Source: Opisthocomus hoazin (lineage: Eukaryota; Chordata; Aves; Opisthocomiformes; Opisthocomidae). From it: 64,000 nucleotides of DNA. The translations under genes were made by a program, and so were the position numbers. Each line of letters starts with the position of its first letter. The stretch's first letter is position 1. Of the stretch, positions 1-9,423 are shown piece after piece. The notes under the pieces are model-generated. The model did no database searches, had not been told where the DNA came from, and saw nothing but the letters and a program-made list of their open reading frames with translations. The stretch lies in the NCBI RefSeq assembly GCF_030867145.1, contig NC_134439.1, positions 5,617,379 through 5,681,378 on the forward strand, given 5' to 3'.

Positions 1-130
1 AAAAGAGAAAAAGGAAGAAAAAGAAAAGAAGAAAAAAGATAAAGAGGAAACAGAAAAGAGGAAAAAGAGAAGAAAAAGAAAAGAAGAAAAAATAAAGAAA
101 ACCGAGAAAGAAAAAGAAAAGAAAGTGAAA
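1..130. repeat. Purine-rich (GAAAA)n low-complexity tract
   Basis: The + strand is almost pure A/G, with irregular AAAAAGA/GAAAAA units, and runs off the left edge. It is simple-sequence DNA with no coding signal. Confidence 0.9.
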
Positions 131-2044
131 AAGAGATGTAAAGAAAGAGAGACAGAGAGCCCTTTCCCCAGCCGGGTCCCCACGCCACGTCCCCAGGGTC
201 CCCACGGCCCTGCCAGGGCGGCACCGAGGACTCGAGCACCCAGGGACACCCCCGGACACGACTCCCCCCAGACCCCCCCCGCACTGGCTCCCACCTCCCC
301 TGCCTCAGTTTCCCCTCCGCGGCCCATCGCGGGCACCCAGCTCCCAGCCCGGGACCCCGCACAGAGCCCGTGGTCGCTCCCCAGTGTGCTTGGGGGTGGT
401 CCCCGCTCCTCCAGCCTCGCCACTGGGGTCCCCCCCCATGGCCCCCCCAAAGTCACGCTGAGGCGCAGGGAGGAAGCGTCAAAACCACAACGCTGGGGCA
501 GGGGAGCGAGTGGTGCTAGGGTGTGGGGGGGGGGGACGGGACACAGCAAGCAGCCCCCCCCTCTCAGAGCACCCTACGGGACCCCCCACCTGCATGGGGA
601 GGAGGGCAGAGACCTCCCCCGTGGGTCCCCCCTGCAGCTGGGGGGGGGTCTGCGAGGCCTTTTGGGAGGTTTGGTGTTGGAGGGAGGGAGGGAAAGATGA
701 GGTGGGGGGGGTGTCTTGGTGCCCCCCACCCCCCCAAAAAACGCTCCGCTTCAGGGCACGCGGTGGGGTTTGGATACGCACCCGCAGATAAGCCCTGAGA
801 ACAAAACAGCCGCCGAAAACCCGGCTGGACCCCACGGGACCCCCCCGCACCGTGGGTGTCCCCCCTCCACCCCTGGGGGCCTGGCAGGACCACCGACCTC
901 CTCCTTGTCCCCGGATAGGGATGCTGGGGTGGGGGTGGACGGACAGCGGGGCTGCCAAGTGTCGCTGTGACCCCCAAAGTGAGGGGTTGGGGGGCAATGT
1001 GTGCCCCCCCTATCAAAAAGCACGCAGTGAGGGGGTGCAAGACCCAGCTGGGGGAGGCTGTGCCGCTCCCCCCCCCCAAATGGTACCCATCACCCACGTT
1101 ACCGGTACCCAGAGAGATGCAAACCACATCACACACCCCCCCCCCCCCCAAGCACCCCAGAAACCCACGGGGGGGACACACGACACACACACACACCCAC
1201 CTCGGGCGGGGGGAAAAGTGTGGGTGCTGGCCAGGGTGCAGACCCCCCCCTCGGCGGGGTGGGGTGCGAGGAAGGGGTGACCTCGAGTCGCGGGTGGTAA
1301 ACACGAAGCCGGCGGAGATCGAAATAAAAAGCAAGGAACCGCAGGCACCGCCGGGCTGGGGGGGGGCGGGGGGGTGCTGGGCATGACCCCCAGCAGCTGC
1401 TGGACCCCCCCCCTTTGCCGCAGGGTTGGGGGAGCTGGGGACGTCCCAGCCCGGGGCAACCATGGGTGCAAAAATTCATTCAATCCCATCAAATCCCACC
1501 AAAACGGTGTCGGCATGGGGGCTGGGGGGGGTGGTGCTCTGACCCCCCTGCACCCAGCACCCCCCCCCCGCTTTCGGCACTGCGTCACCCCTGGGTGGTG
1601 ATGTCCCAGGGAGGGGGTCCTGCGAAGAACCAGGACCCCCTTGTCTCTTACCAGCCCCCCGGTACCCCCCACCCTGCTCCCCAGGCCTCACCCCAAGAAA
1701 GTGCAAGCGGGAGCGGCCGGGACCTCCAAAAGGACAACAAAAAACAGATAAAAGCAAGAAAAAAACTCAAAAAAGCCATAAAAAAAGGGGGGGGGGGCAC
1801 AGCGGCACGCTGACGCCAGCCAGCAAAGGCGCCCGGAGATGGAAAGCGCCGATAAGGCACCTTTCACACCAAAAAAAGTGGTGGAGAGAAGAGGTTACAG
1901 ACAGACAGAAAGAGCTGCATGGCCGGGGAGGGGGGACGGTGCCCCCAGGCCGGCGGGCGAGGGGCGCGGAGCCAGCCCTGCCTCAGTTTCCCCGCCCCGA
2001 CCTGGAGAAGTCGGGCTGAAAAGCAAGGGGAATTGGGGAAATGT

Positions 2045-2475
2045 TAGTGTGTATATATAATATATATTATATATTTTATATATATTATACTTTATTGTAT
2101 TATGTAATTTTTATTTATGTTTTTATATTTTTATATATACACACACTTTTTAATACATGTTTAATATTTTATATATAATATATATTATATGTAATATATA
2201 TAAAATATATAATATATAAAAAGGATATATACTATATAATATATAGAAGTATTATATAAATATACAATATATATTATAAAATATATATTATATATTTGTA
2301 TATTATATATTATATGAATATATTAATAAGATAAATAATAAAATAAATAAAATAATATATAACAGATAATATATAAAAATATATTAAGTGTGTGTATATA
2401 TAAAAAATATAAAAACATAAATAAAAAATTATAAAATATATTTTTTATATATTAAAAAAGTGTGTGTATATATAT
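2045..2475. repeat. AT-rich island of (TA)n-like low-complexity sequence
   Basis: About 430 bp is nearly free of G and C and made of TATA/ATATAT/TTTATA permutations, flanked on both sides within a few bases by very GC-rich DNA. Many short self-complementary stretches make it prone to cruciform formation or duplex unwinding. No gene is visible in it. Confidence 0.9.
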
Positions 2476-3397
2476 GTATTTGGAGACTTATTTCGCAGTG
2501 GGGGGGGGGATATTGCGGGGATGGGGCCAGGGAGAGGGGGCTCCCGCCATGGTGGTGGGGGGTGGCACGGGTGGGCGAGCTCAGCTCTGCCGGCTGCGAA
2601 AAATAACGTGAAGGACGGTGGGGAGGGGTATCGGGGGACCCCCCCGGGGTGCGCAGTGGAGAGACGGGGTGACAGCCGCACCCCCCAGGGACAGCCCCCC
2701 TGAGCCCCCCGCGCTGATCCACGCCGCGGAGACAAGAAATGGCGAAAGCGTCCAACACCTCGGGAAAAAGGAGGTAACGGGGGGGGGAGCCCCCCCCGCA
2801 CCCCAGCACCTTCCGTCCCCGCGCGTCACCTTCCATCCGTCCACGGCTCGGCGGGGGCTGCCAGCCCCCACCCATCACCCCCGGTCTGGGGGGGCCAGGG
2901 CTGTGAGGCGGGGTGAGGACGGCGGGGTAACGAGGCCGCTGCCTAATTAGAGGGGTACGGCCAGCACCAGCGCAGAGCTGCTCTGCGCGCCCCAAAGCCA
3001 GGATCGGTCCCCGGGAGGGTCCAGGGGTCCGGCCACGGAACGCAGCCCCCGCCCGGGCACAGCCACCCCTGACCCCTCCCCGCATCTGGTTGGGGGTCTC
3101 AGCTCAAACCCCCAAACCAGGGGTGCTCAGCACCCTGGGGGTGCCTGGATGGAGCCCCCGGCTGCGGCGATGGGGGGCCAGGAAGAGGCGCCAGGGCCAG
3201 AGGAGGGAACCCCGGCACCGCGACAGCTCCCCATCGGCGACACGGCGAGACCCCGCTGGCGGGGTTCGGCGCTGAGCTGGAGAAGGGGCAGCCAGCGGCC
3301 CCCAGCACCCCGCGCACGCTCCCAGCGCTGCCCAGTGCAGCCAGGCTGGCAGCCCACAGCCCGGCACGGCTGCCCAGCACACCTCGGTGCTGCCCGG

Positions 3398-3704
3398 TGA
3401 CGGTACGGTGCGGTACGGTGCCGTATGGTGACAGTACGGTGCTGCATGGTGACGGTACGGTGCCGTATGGTGATGGTATGGTGGCATATGGTGATGATAT
3501 GGTGCTGTACGGTGCTGTATGGTGACAGCGCGGTGCTTTGTGGTGACGGGACGGTGCTGTACGGTGCTGTACGGTGCGGTACGGTGCAGTACGGTGACAG
3601 CACGGTGCTTTGTGGTGACGGTACGGTGACAGTATGGTACTGCACGGTGACAGTACGGTGCTGTACGGTGCGGTACGGTGACGGCGCGGTGACGGCGCGG
3701 TCAC
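3398..3704. repeat. Decameric minisatellite (GGTACGGTGC-like)
   Basis: About 30 degenerate copies of a unit near 10 bp, alternating forms such as GTACGGTGCT, GTATGGTGAC and GTGACGGTAC. The unit is itself built on a GGTG/GGTA pentamer. It lies downstream of TBKBP1 exon 6, probably in an intron. Confidence 0.9.
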
Positions 3705-4019
3705 CACAAGCTGTCAGTGCCCTCTGGAGGCAGTGGCACAGTCGCCCGCCCAGTGCCGCCACCGGACTGCGGCCACCCCGCGCCTGGAGCCCAGCTCAGC
3801 TCCAGACCCCGGGGCGCAGCGGGGGCTTTTGGGGGGCAGCACCCTGCCTGCCTGTGGCACCTCAACGGGGGGGACCCCGCGGGGACCCTGCCCCACGCGA
3901 AGCCCAGCGGTGCCCGAGCAGAGCACCCTGTGTGCCCCCATCCCTCCCTGCCACGGTGGGGGACACCCCGCCCCCCTCCCCAAGCCCAGCACTCGCCCCA
4001 GTCCCCCCCCAGCACTTAC

Positions 4020-4069
4020 TGGTCGTCGCCCACCTTCTTCACCCAGGCCATGTCCCGCTCCGACTGGTC
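4020..4069 (-). CDS. TBKBP1: TBKBP1 exon 6, start of the TBK1-binding module
   Basis: It is 50 nt encoding DQSERDMAWVKKVGDD plus two bases (CA) of a glutamine codon, with donor GTAAGT at 4019. SERDMAWVK.VGDDQ is the entry to the TBK1/IKK-epsilon binding region shared with NAP1/AZI2 and TANK. The following exon should start with G and encode a VNLALAYTEL-like segment; it is not in the window as far as I can see. Confidence 0.9.
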
Positions 4070-5753
4070 CTGGGGAGAGCAGATGCCCTGTCAGCGCCCG
4101 GACCCCCATGCCCCAGGGATGGGTGGGGGTCTCACGGGGGCACCCCCCGTGCCCCGTACCTGCTCCCGGGTGTCCTGCAGGTGCTTCAGCTCCGCCTGCA
4201 GCCGCTCGCACTCGGCCTTGAGGTGCTCCTCGCGGTGCTGGGCGCGCTGGGTCTCCTCCCGCGCCGCCTCCAGCTCGGCCTCCAGCCCCCGGCTCTGCCA
4301 GCCCCCCGCCCGCTCCAGCACTGCGGGCACGGCACGCCTCAGCACCCCGCCACCGGGCGGGGGTCTCCCGGGGGGTCCCGCAGGGTGGGGAGGGGGTGGC
4401 TCACCGTGGGTCAGGCTGGGGTTGGGGTGCAGGGCGAGGAATGGCACCTCCTGCGCCGGCAGCGGGGTGCCCAGCGCGGGGAAGGTGCCGCCGTCCCGCT
4501 GCCGCAGCTGCTGCTCCAGGTTCCGGATGCGGCCCAAGTGCGTCTCCACCAGCGCCCGCTGCCCGGGGAGGGGGGAGAGGGCTGAGCCCCGCGGCATCGC
4601 GTCCCCTCCCCGGGTTCCCACCAGTCCCCCGGGGTCCCCGCGGAGCTGGTGGCCGTCCCGGCAGGGCAATGGGGGGGGACCAGCCCAGGAGGGGGGGGCA
4701 CGGTGGAGGTGGCCCCCCCGCGCTGGCAGAGCACGGGACGGGGTGGTGGAAGCCGGGGATGCCCAGTTGCCACCACACACGCGGTGCTGGGATGGGGGGC
4801 ACGCGCCGTGCCGGAGCCGGGAGCACCCCTCGGCAAGGAGCGGGATGTGACAGGGACAAAGCCGAGCCACGTGCATCCCCACGACCCCCACTGCGGCCCC
4901 CCAGCCCTGTGACCCCCACTGCAGCCCCCCCAGCCCTGTGACCCCCACCACGGCCCCCCGGAGCCGGCCCCGGGGTGGGGGCCTGATCCTGCCCATCCCT
5001 CTCTGCCCGACACCGCAGGATTTGTCCCGGATTGGGGATTTTGAGCGGTCGGCGGGACAGAGCAGCGCGCTGCCTGGGTGGGGAAGGGGACCCCACCGTC
5101 CCCCGCCGTCCCCCGGCACCGGGTCCCGCCGGCACCCACCATCTCTCCCAGCTCCGTCTCCAGGTCAGCCTTCTCCACGCAGAGCTTCTCATAGGCTCGG
5201 ATCATCTCCTCCAGCTGCTCCTCCCGCTCTTTGCTCTTCTGCAGCTGCCGGGAGGGGGCACGGGGGGGTGGGTGGGCAGCTCGGGGTCCCCCTCCCCGTG
5301 TCCCCCCCGGCCCCACTCACCTCGTGCTGGAACTGGTTGAGCTGCTGCTGCAGCGACGCCTTCTCGCTCTTCAGCAGCGACGTCTCCTTGGCCTCGTAGA
5401 GCGAGAAGATGTGCTCCTCCCCGAAGTCGCCGATCAGCGGGTACTGCGGGTGCGGGGCAGGGGCGTCAGCGGGGACCCCCGGCCCTCTGCCCCCCCCCCG
5501 GCTCAGCCCCCCCCGGCCCCTCACCTTGACCTCGTACATCTTGAGCCGGCGCTTGAGCGTGGAGTTCTCCCTCTCCAGCCCCGTCAGCCGGTTCTTGATG
5601 TCGTCGTAGGCGGTGATGAGGGCGAAGTGCGAGGCCGAGCACATCTCGCCCGAGAGGTCGGTGTTGGGGCTGTCCAGCCAGTCCTCGTCCGGCCCCAGCG
5701 CCTCCGGCGTCAGGATGCTGATGTCGTCCTCGAACATGGAGTCCATGTCCTGC
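4020..5753 (-). CDS. TBKBP1: TBKBP1 (SINTBAD), 5' coding exons; 3' part missing
   Basis: This is an adaptor that binds TBK1 and IKK-epsilon and supports innate antiviral kinase signalling in the cytoplasm. Six minus-strand exons splice in frame: 5746-5525, 5443-5321, 5244-5140, 4558-4405, 4320-4160 and 4069-4020, giving the first ~271 residues. The N-terminus MDSMFEDDISILTPEALGP and the CSASHFALITAYDDIKNRL segment match the SINTBAD N-terminus I know. Most of the rest is coiled coil with dense E, Q, L and K heptads. Introns between these exons are very short (81, 76, 581, 84 and 90 bp), all GT-AG. The gene is incomplete here: human TBKBP1 is about 615 residues, and the rest of the TBK1-binding module, the proline-rich region and the C-terminal zinc finger are absent. 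The neighbour KPNB1 is on the same strand upstream, as in human. Confidence 0.95.
4160..4320 (-). CDS. TBKBP1: TBKBP1 exon encoding residues 202-255
   Basis: It is 161 nt and completes the split valine. It encodes a second coiled coil rich in R, E and Q (LEAELEAAREETQRAQ, then REEHLKAECERLQAELKHL). The donor is GTACGG at 4159. Phase 0 at the 3' end. Confidence 0.9.
4405..4558 (-). CDS. TBKBP1: TBKBP1 exon encoding residues 151-201 (+1 nt)
   Basis: It is 154 nt. It starts RALVETHLGRIRNLEQQL, continuing the coiled coil, and then leaves it in a proline-rich linker ending NPSLTH. The last base opens a split valine codon. The acceptor is CAG before 4558 and the donor GTGAGC at 4404. The linker is the most divergent part compared with the human protein as I remember it. 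Confidence 0.88.
4950..5053 (+). repeat. Third, partial copy of the TBKBP1-locus repeat
   Basis: About 100 bp in TBKBP1 intron 3 matches the inner part of the right arm at 6495-6585 in the same orientation, including CAGGATTTGTCCCGGATTGG and TTTTGAGCGGTCG. Only a few substitutions separate the two over the ~70 bp best-matching core. Confidence 0.85.
5140..5244 (-). CDS. TBKBP1: TBKBP1 exon encoding residues 116-150
   Basis: It is 105 nt, from LQKSKEREEQLEEM to DLETELGEM, a highly charged coiled coil with the signature IRAYEKLCVEKADLETEL. The donor is GTGGGT at 5139. Phase 0 at both ends. Confidence 0.93.
5321..5443 (-). CDS. TBKBP1: TBKBP1 exon encoding residues 75-115
   Basis: It is 123 nt (41 codons), from YPLIGDFGEEH to LNQFQHE, with acceptor CAG before 5443 and donor GTGAGT at 5320. 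The GDFGEEH segment followed by the SLQQQLNQFQHE heptads is diagnostic of SINTBAD. Phase 0 at both ends. Confidence 0.93.
5525..5753 (-). CDS. TBKBP1: TBKBP1 first coding exon (residues 1-74)
   Basis: The ATG is at 5746-5744. A pyrimidine-rich tract ending in CAG (AG at 5755-5754) lies just upstream, so only seven untranslated bases precede the start and the rest of the 5' UTR must be on an upstream exon. The protein opens with an acidic, flexible segment and enters coiled coil at about residue 45 (ITAYDDIKNRLTGLERENST). The exon ends ...YEVK and the donor is GTGAGG at 5524. Phase 0. Confidence 0.93.
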
Positions 5754-5865
5754 CTGCGACGGACGGACGGACAGACGGCCGCCGGTGACCGCGGGGCAGG
5801 GATGAACCCGGCCGGGGGCAGCCCCGGGAGCCGCGCTGCGGGGACACCGAGCGCAGGACACAGAC

Positions 5866-6160
5866 ATCCCGGATGGCTGCCCGAGCTGGCCGGTGGCTGT
5901 CCCAGTGTCCCCAGCCGGGACTGGGACGGTACCGGTGTGGCCAGGGCACCGCGTGCGGGTGCCGGGGCTCAGCGCCGCGCTCGCTGCTGGCTCGAGGCGC
6001 CTTTTCCCCACGGGCCGGTGGTGCCGAGCCGTGGCAGAGCTGCCGGTGCCGGTGGTTTTTGCGATCCTCGACCGCTCAAAATTCCTCAATTCAGGACAAA
6101 TCCTGCCGTGCCAGGCGGAGAGGATGGGCAGGATCGGGCCCCCCTCGGGCCAGCCCCCCC
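5866..6160 (+). repeat. Left arm of a large inverted repeat
   Basis: The reverse complement of this segment matches 6495-6810. The central ~120 bp (about 5941-6060) look identical base for base when read by eye, including CTCGAGCCAGCAGCGAGCGC on the complementary strand. Divergence rises toward both ends. The segment lies in the putative 5' intron of TBKBP1, about 110 bp upstream of its first coding exon. Confidence 0.9.
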
Positions 6161-6437
6161 AAGCCCAGCTGGGTCCCGGCGGGGTCTGCGGGAGCTCGGC
6201 GTGTCACCGGCAGCCAGGCCATCGCCTCCGCGCCCGCCGGGTGGGACGGGGGTCCCAGCACCCCCGCGGCGGGGGACGAGGCCGGGAGCTGGGGCGGCAG
6301 CGAGCATCCCTGGGGGGGGACACGGTGGCTTTCCCCACGTGTCCCCCCCCCCGGGAACAAGCGCCAGAAATAGCGGCCGGTGCCGGTGCTTCCCGCCCTC
6401 CCACGCCTCCGCGGCGGCACGCAGCCCGCGCCGTGCC

Positions 6438-6444
6438 CTATATA
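6438..6444 (-). promoter_or_regulatory. Isolated TATA-like box in the inverted-repeat spacer
   Basis: CTATATA on + reads TATATAG on the minus strand. It is isolated in strongly GC-rich DNA, in the spacer between the two arms and upstream of the TBKBP1 coding exons. It could serve an alternative minus-strand start near 6405-6415, but no initiator or clear following donor was identified. Confidence 0.25.
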
Positions 6445-6494
6445 CCGGCACCGCCGCTCGCCCCGTGGGGACCCACCTGCCCCACGACCCCCCC

Positions 6495-6810
6495 GAGCCG
6501 GCCCCGGGGGGGATGCCCGATCCTGCCCATCCCTCTCTGCCCGGCACCGCAGGATTTGTCCCGGATTGGGGATTTTGAGCGGTCGAGGCTCCCAAAAACC
6601 ACCGGCACCGGCAGCTCTGCCACGGCTCGGCACCACCGGCCCGTGGGGAAAAGGCGCCTCGAGCCAGCAGCGAGCGCGGCGCTGAGCCCCGGCACCCGCA
6701 CGCGGTGCCCTGGCCGCACCGGTACCGTCCCAGTCCCGGTTGGGGACACTGGGACAGCCGCCGGCCGCACGCAGCCGCGCCGGCTCGGGCAGACATCCGG
6801 GAGCCGCGGC
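6495..6810 (-). repeat. Right arm of a large inverted repeat
   Basis: This is the inverted partner of 5866-6160, separated from it by a spacer of about 335 bp. Relative to the left arm it carries a ~16 bp insertion near 6770 and a few substitutions. The inner end also matches the copy at 4950-5053, so the unit is a locally dispersed repeat and not only a palindrome. Confidence 0.9.
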
Positions 6811-8344
6811 CGCACAAATAATTCATAGCGCGAAGCCAGGAGGGGAGGTGATTTCTGCAGGGTGACGGGGGGGGACACACACGACGCAGCCCGGCCCCCC
6901 CGAGCCACCGCTGGAGCACCCGCTGCCACCCCCATCCCCGCTCTGCCCCGCGGGGACACGGTGACCCCCCCTCAGCCCGGGCCGGGCAGTCGTGGGCTGT
7001 CACAGCCGCTGCTGGGACGGGGACAAATTCCCCAGCGCTGCGACCCCTCCTCTGTCCCCCCGCCCCCCGTGACGGCCTTACACCCCCCCGGCAGCGATGG
7101 AGGGGACCCATCGGGGTGCAGGGAGGGCACCGTGAGCAGTGTTATCCCCCCTGGGGAAACTGAGGCACACCGTCAGCCAAGATGAGACCCCCCCACAAGC
7201 CCCTGGTGACCCCCACAAGGCAAAACCCCAGGAGTCATGGGGCCGGTGGGTGCCCGGACCCCTGCCCGGGGGCACCACGTGGGGTGGAGGGGGAGCCCCC
7301 AGCGCCAAGCGGGGCCGGGACCCTCTCCCTCCCCGACACACAGGGCCTGCCGCTCCCCAAGCCGTGCCTCAGTTTCCCCACCGGCACCGTGCCGCGACAC
7401 CTGCCTGGCAGCGGGCCCCGGGCGCGGGGCGAGGCGGTGCGGGCTGGGCAGGGCTGCGGCGCAAGGCACGCGCGGTCTCAGGCGTCGGCGGCGCGGGCGG
7501 GGAGCCGCGGCGGGTGGGAGCTCAGGACATCAACCACCAGAGGGTCAGCGGGAGACGGCGCCGCCGTCATTAGGTTCCAGGGTTAACGGCGGCGATCCCC
7601 ACGGCACCGCAGCACCTACGCTCCCTCCGCGTCGCCGGCGGTCGGCCCTTCCTCGAGGCCTACGAATGCCTTCAAAGAGACCGAAAATGGGGCTGCGGCT
7701 CCCCGGCAGCAGGACCCCGCGGGAGGGCTCGGCCGGTGAGCGGGAGCTCGTCGCCCCGGTGCGCCGGCGGCGACCGGAACAGGCTGCGCCTGGCAGCGGG
7801 TGCCACTGGGGAGAGGTCATTTGGGGAGGGGTCCGGGCCCCCCCACCCACGACCCTGCTCGGGGGGTCTGGGAGGATGCGCTGGGTGGGACCAAGCCCCC
7901 CACTGCCCCTGCCCCGGGGGGCTGCGAGCGGGACGAGCCCCCTCCTCACTGCTGCCACCTCCCCGGGGGTGCGGGGGTCTCTCCGTGTCGGGGGGCTGCG
8001 GGGGGGGGGAGCTGCTGGAGGCCAGGACGCGGGTGGCACCAGGCCACGGTCCCGGGTGGGCGCGGACGGGCTGCAGGGCCGCGGGCGGAGGGGGCCGGGG
8101 GTGCCCCCCCCCTCGCTGAGCCCGGGCGGGGGTCGCGGGCAGCGGCGGGGCGGGGCTGGGCCCGGTCTGCGGCGGCCTCCGGTACCCCCCCCCGCACCCC
8201 CTCCATACCCACTCCCCCCCGCGACCCCGGCCCGGTGCCGCACCGCGCTGGGGGGCTCCGGGCAGGGCTCGGGAAGGGGGGGGACGGACTGGGGCGGGGG
8301 GGGGGGGGGGGTCCGGGGCGGAGCCGGGGCTGGAGCCGCGGGTG
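6811..8344. other. GC-rich putative TBKBP1 5' intron
   Basis: About 1.5 kb of CpG-rich DNA lies between the inverted repeat and the candidate first exon. Apart from G/C runs, including 16 consecutive G at 8296-8311, I see no exon, RNA gene or mobile element. The long ORFs spanning it on both strands have proline/arginine/glycine composition explained by base bias. Confidence 0.5.
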
Positions 8345-8470
8345 AGGGCGGCCGGGGGAGACGGGGATGGGGATGGGGACTGGGATGGAGACTGGGATGG
8401 GGATGGAGATGGGGAAGGGGACTGGGATGGGGCTGGAGATGGGGAAGGGGATGGGGACGCGATGGGGTCG
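8345..8470 (+). repeat. GGGATG/GGAGATG hexamer-type minisatellite
   Basis: Irregular repeats of GGGATGGGGA, GGGACTGGGAT and GGAGATGGGGA, purine-rich on the + strand with frequent GGG/GGGG tracts. They lie just inside the putative TBKBP1 5' intron. Confidence 0.85.
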
Positions 8471-8575
8471 GAGGAGGCCGGGAGCCGCCGGGTACCGGGG
8501 CCGGGGGGGCCCGGGGGGGTGCTCGGGCGGCCCGGTTCCCCCCTCCCCTCCCCGCGGCCCCGGCCCCGCACTCAC

Positions 8576-8760
8576 CGGCGCAGCGATGCGGCGATGCCCG
8601 CCGGGATGCGGCTCCTCCCCGCTCCCCGGTCCCCGGTCCCCGGTCCCGGTCCGGCCGCAGCCCCGGCCGCGGCCGCCCCGTTTCTTCCGCTCCGGAGACA
8701 CCGAGAAACCACGTGGGCACCGGGCGGCCGCCAGCCCCTCCCCCCGCCACGCGCCGGGGC
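8576..8760 (-). promoter_or_regulatory. TBKBP1: Candidate noncoding first exon and promoter of TBKBP1
   Basis: TBKBP1's first coding exon begins only seven bases before its ATG, so an upstream noncoding exon is required. A strong minus-strand donor (G|GTGAGTGC, intron from 8575) follows a CpG-dense stretch here, with a CACGTG E-box at about 8711. The start site cannot be set from sequence, and other donors in the CpG-rich interval are possible. Confidence 0.35.
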
Positions 8761-9423
8761 CGCCCCCGGGGCTGCCCCCCCCCCCCCCCCCCATCCCCGG
8801 GAGCACGGCAGGGTCCCTGGAGGGGGGGGGATAACGCTGCCCCCCGGTCCCGGACCCCCGCTGCAGCCCCCCGCCACGGGAGCCGCACCCCCTGCCCGGG
8901 GGGGTCACACACCGGACCCCAACCCCTTCCTGCGGCCGGGACCCCCCCCCGGGGCTGACCCCGGGACCGGAGCGGGGGGCGGGAGGGGGCTTCTCCCTTC
9001 CCGAGGGGGCGATGGCAGAGCAGGGCCGCAGCCACACGCCGGGGGGGCTGGGCTGTCTGTGTCCCCCCCTTCCCTCCCTCCCTGCCCCCCCCGAGAACAT
9101 TTTATTCCCTGAATTGTTCTCGGAGCCGCTTCCATGATGGAATTACATTTTTTCCCCTCTCTGCGCAGGGTTATTAATAGCTGCTCTCCTTTCGCCGCTG
9201 CCGGGGGCTCCGCCGGCGAGTCCCGTGCTCGGGGGGACAGACTCCTGCACCCCCACCCCCACCCCGGGGTGCGGGGCACCGCTGCCAGCCCCGCGCCCAC
9301 AGCCCCCCCGGCCTGGACGGACGGACCCCCGGCATAGGGCGGATGGACCCACGGTGCTGGCTGACCCCGACGGCACGAGCGTCGCTGCCGAGGCCTCGTC
9401 CCCCCCCGCTGGAGGACCTGGGG

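Larger units (their letters stand above)
131..4019. other. GC-rich DNA downstream of TBKBP1 exon 6, no exon found
   Basis: This stretch lies 3' of the last recognised TBKBP1 exon and is either its intron 6 or flanking sequence. It is dominated by C and G homopolymer runs, apart from the AT-rich island and the minisatellite listed separately. I looked on the minus strand for the expected continuation of the TBK1-binding module (a VNLALAYTEL-like segment) and did not find it. The long open frames here are products of GC bias, not genes. Confidence 0.6.

Noticed and set aside
3425-4585. 386-codon + strand ORF opposite the TBKBP1 exons
   Set aside because: It begins in the decameric minisatellite and then reads the antisense of real TBKBP1 exons and their introns; the minus strand has the spliced, family-matching frame.
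7237-9035. Long open frames on both strands (573 and 496 codons)
   Set aside because: They are Pro/Arg/Gly/Ala-rich translations of CpG-island DNA on opposite strands over the same bases. GC bias removes stop codons, so length is not evidence of coding.
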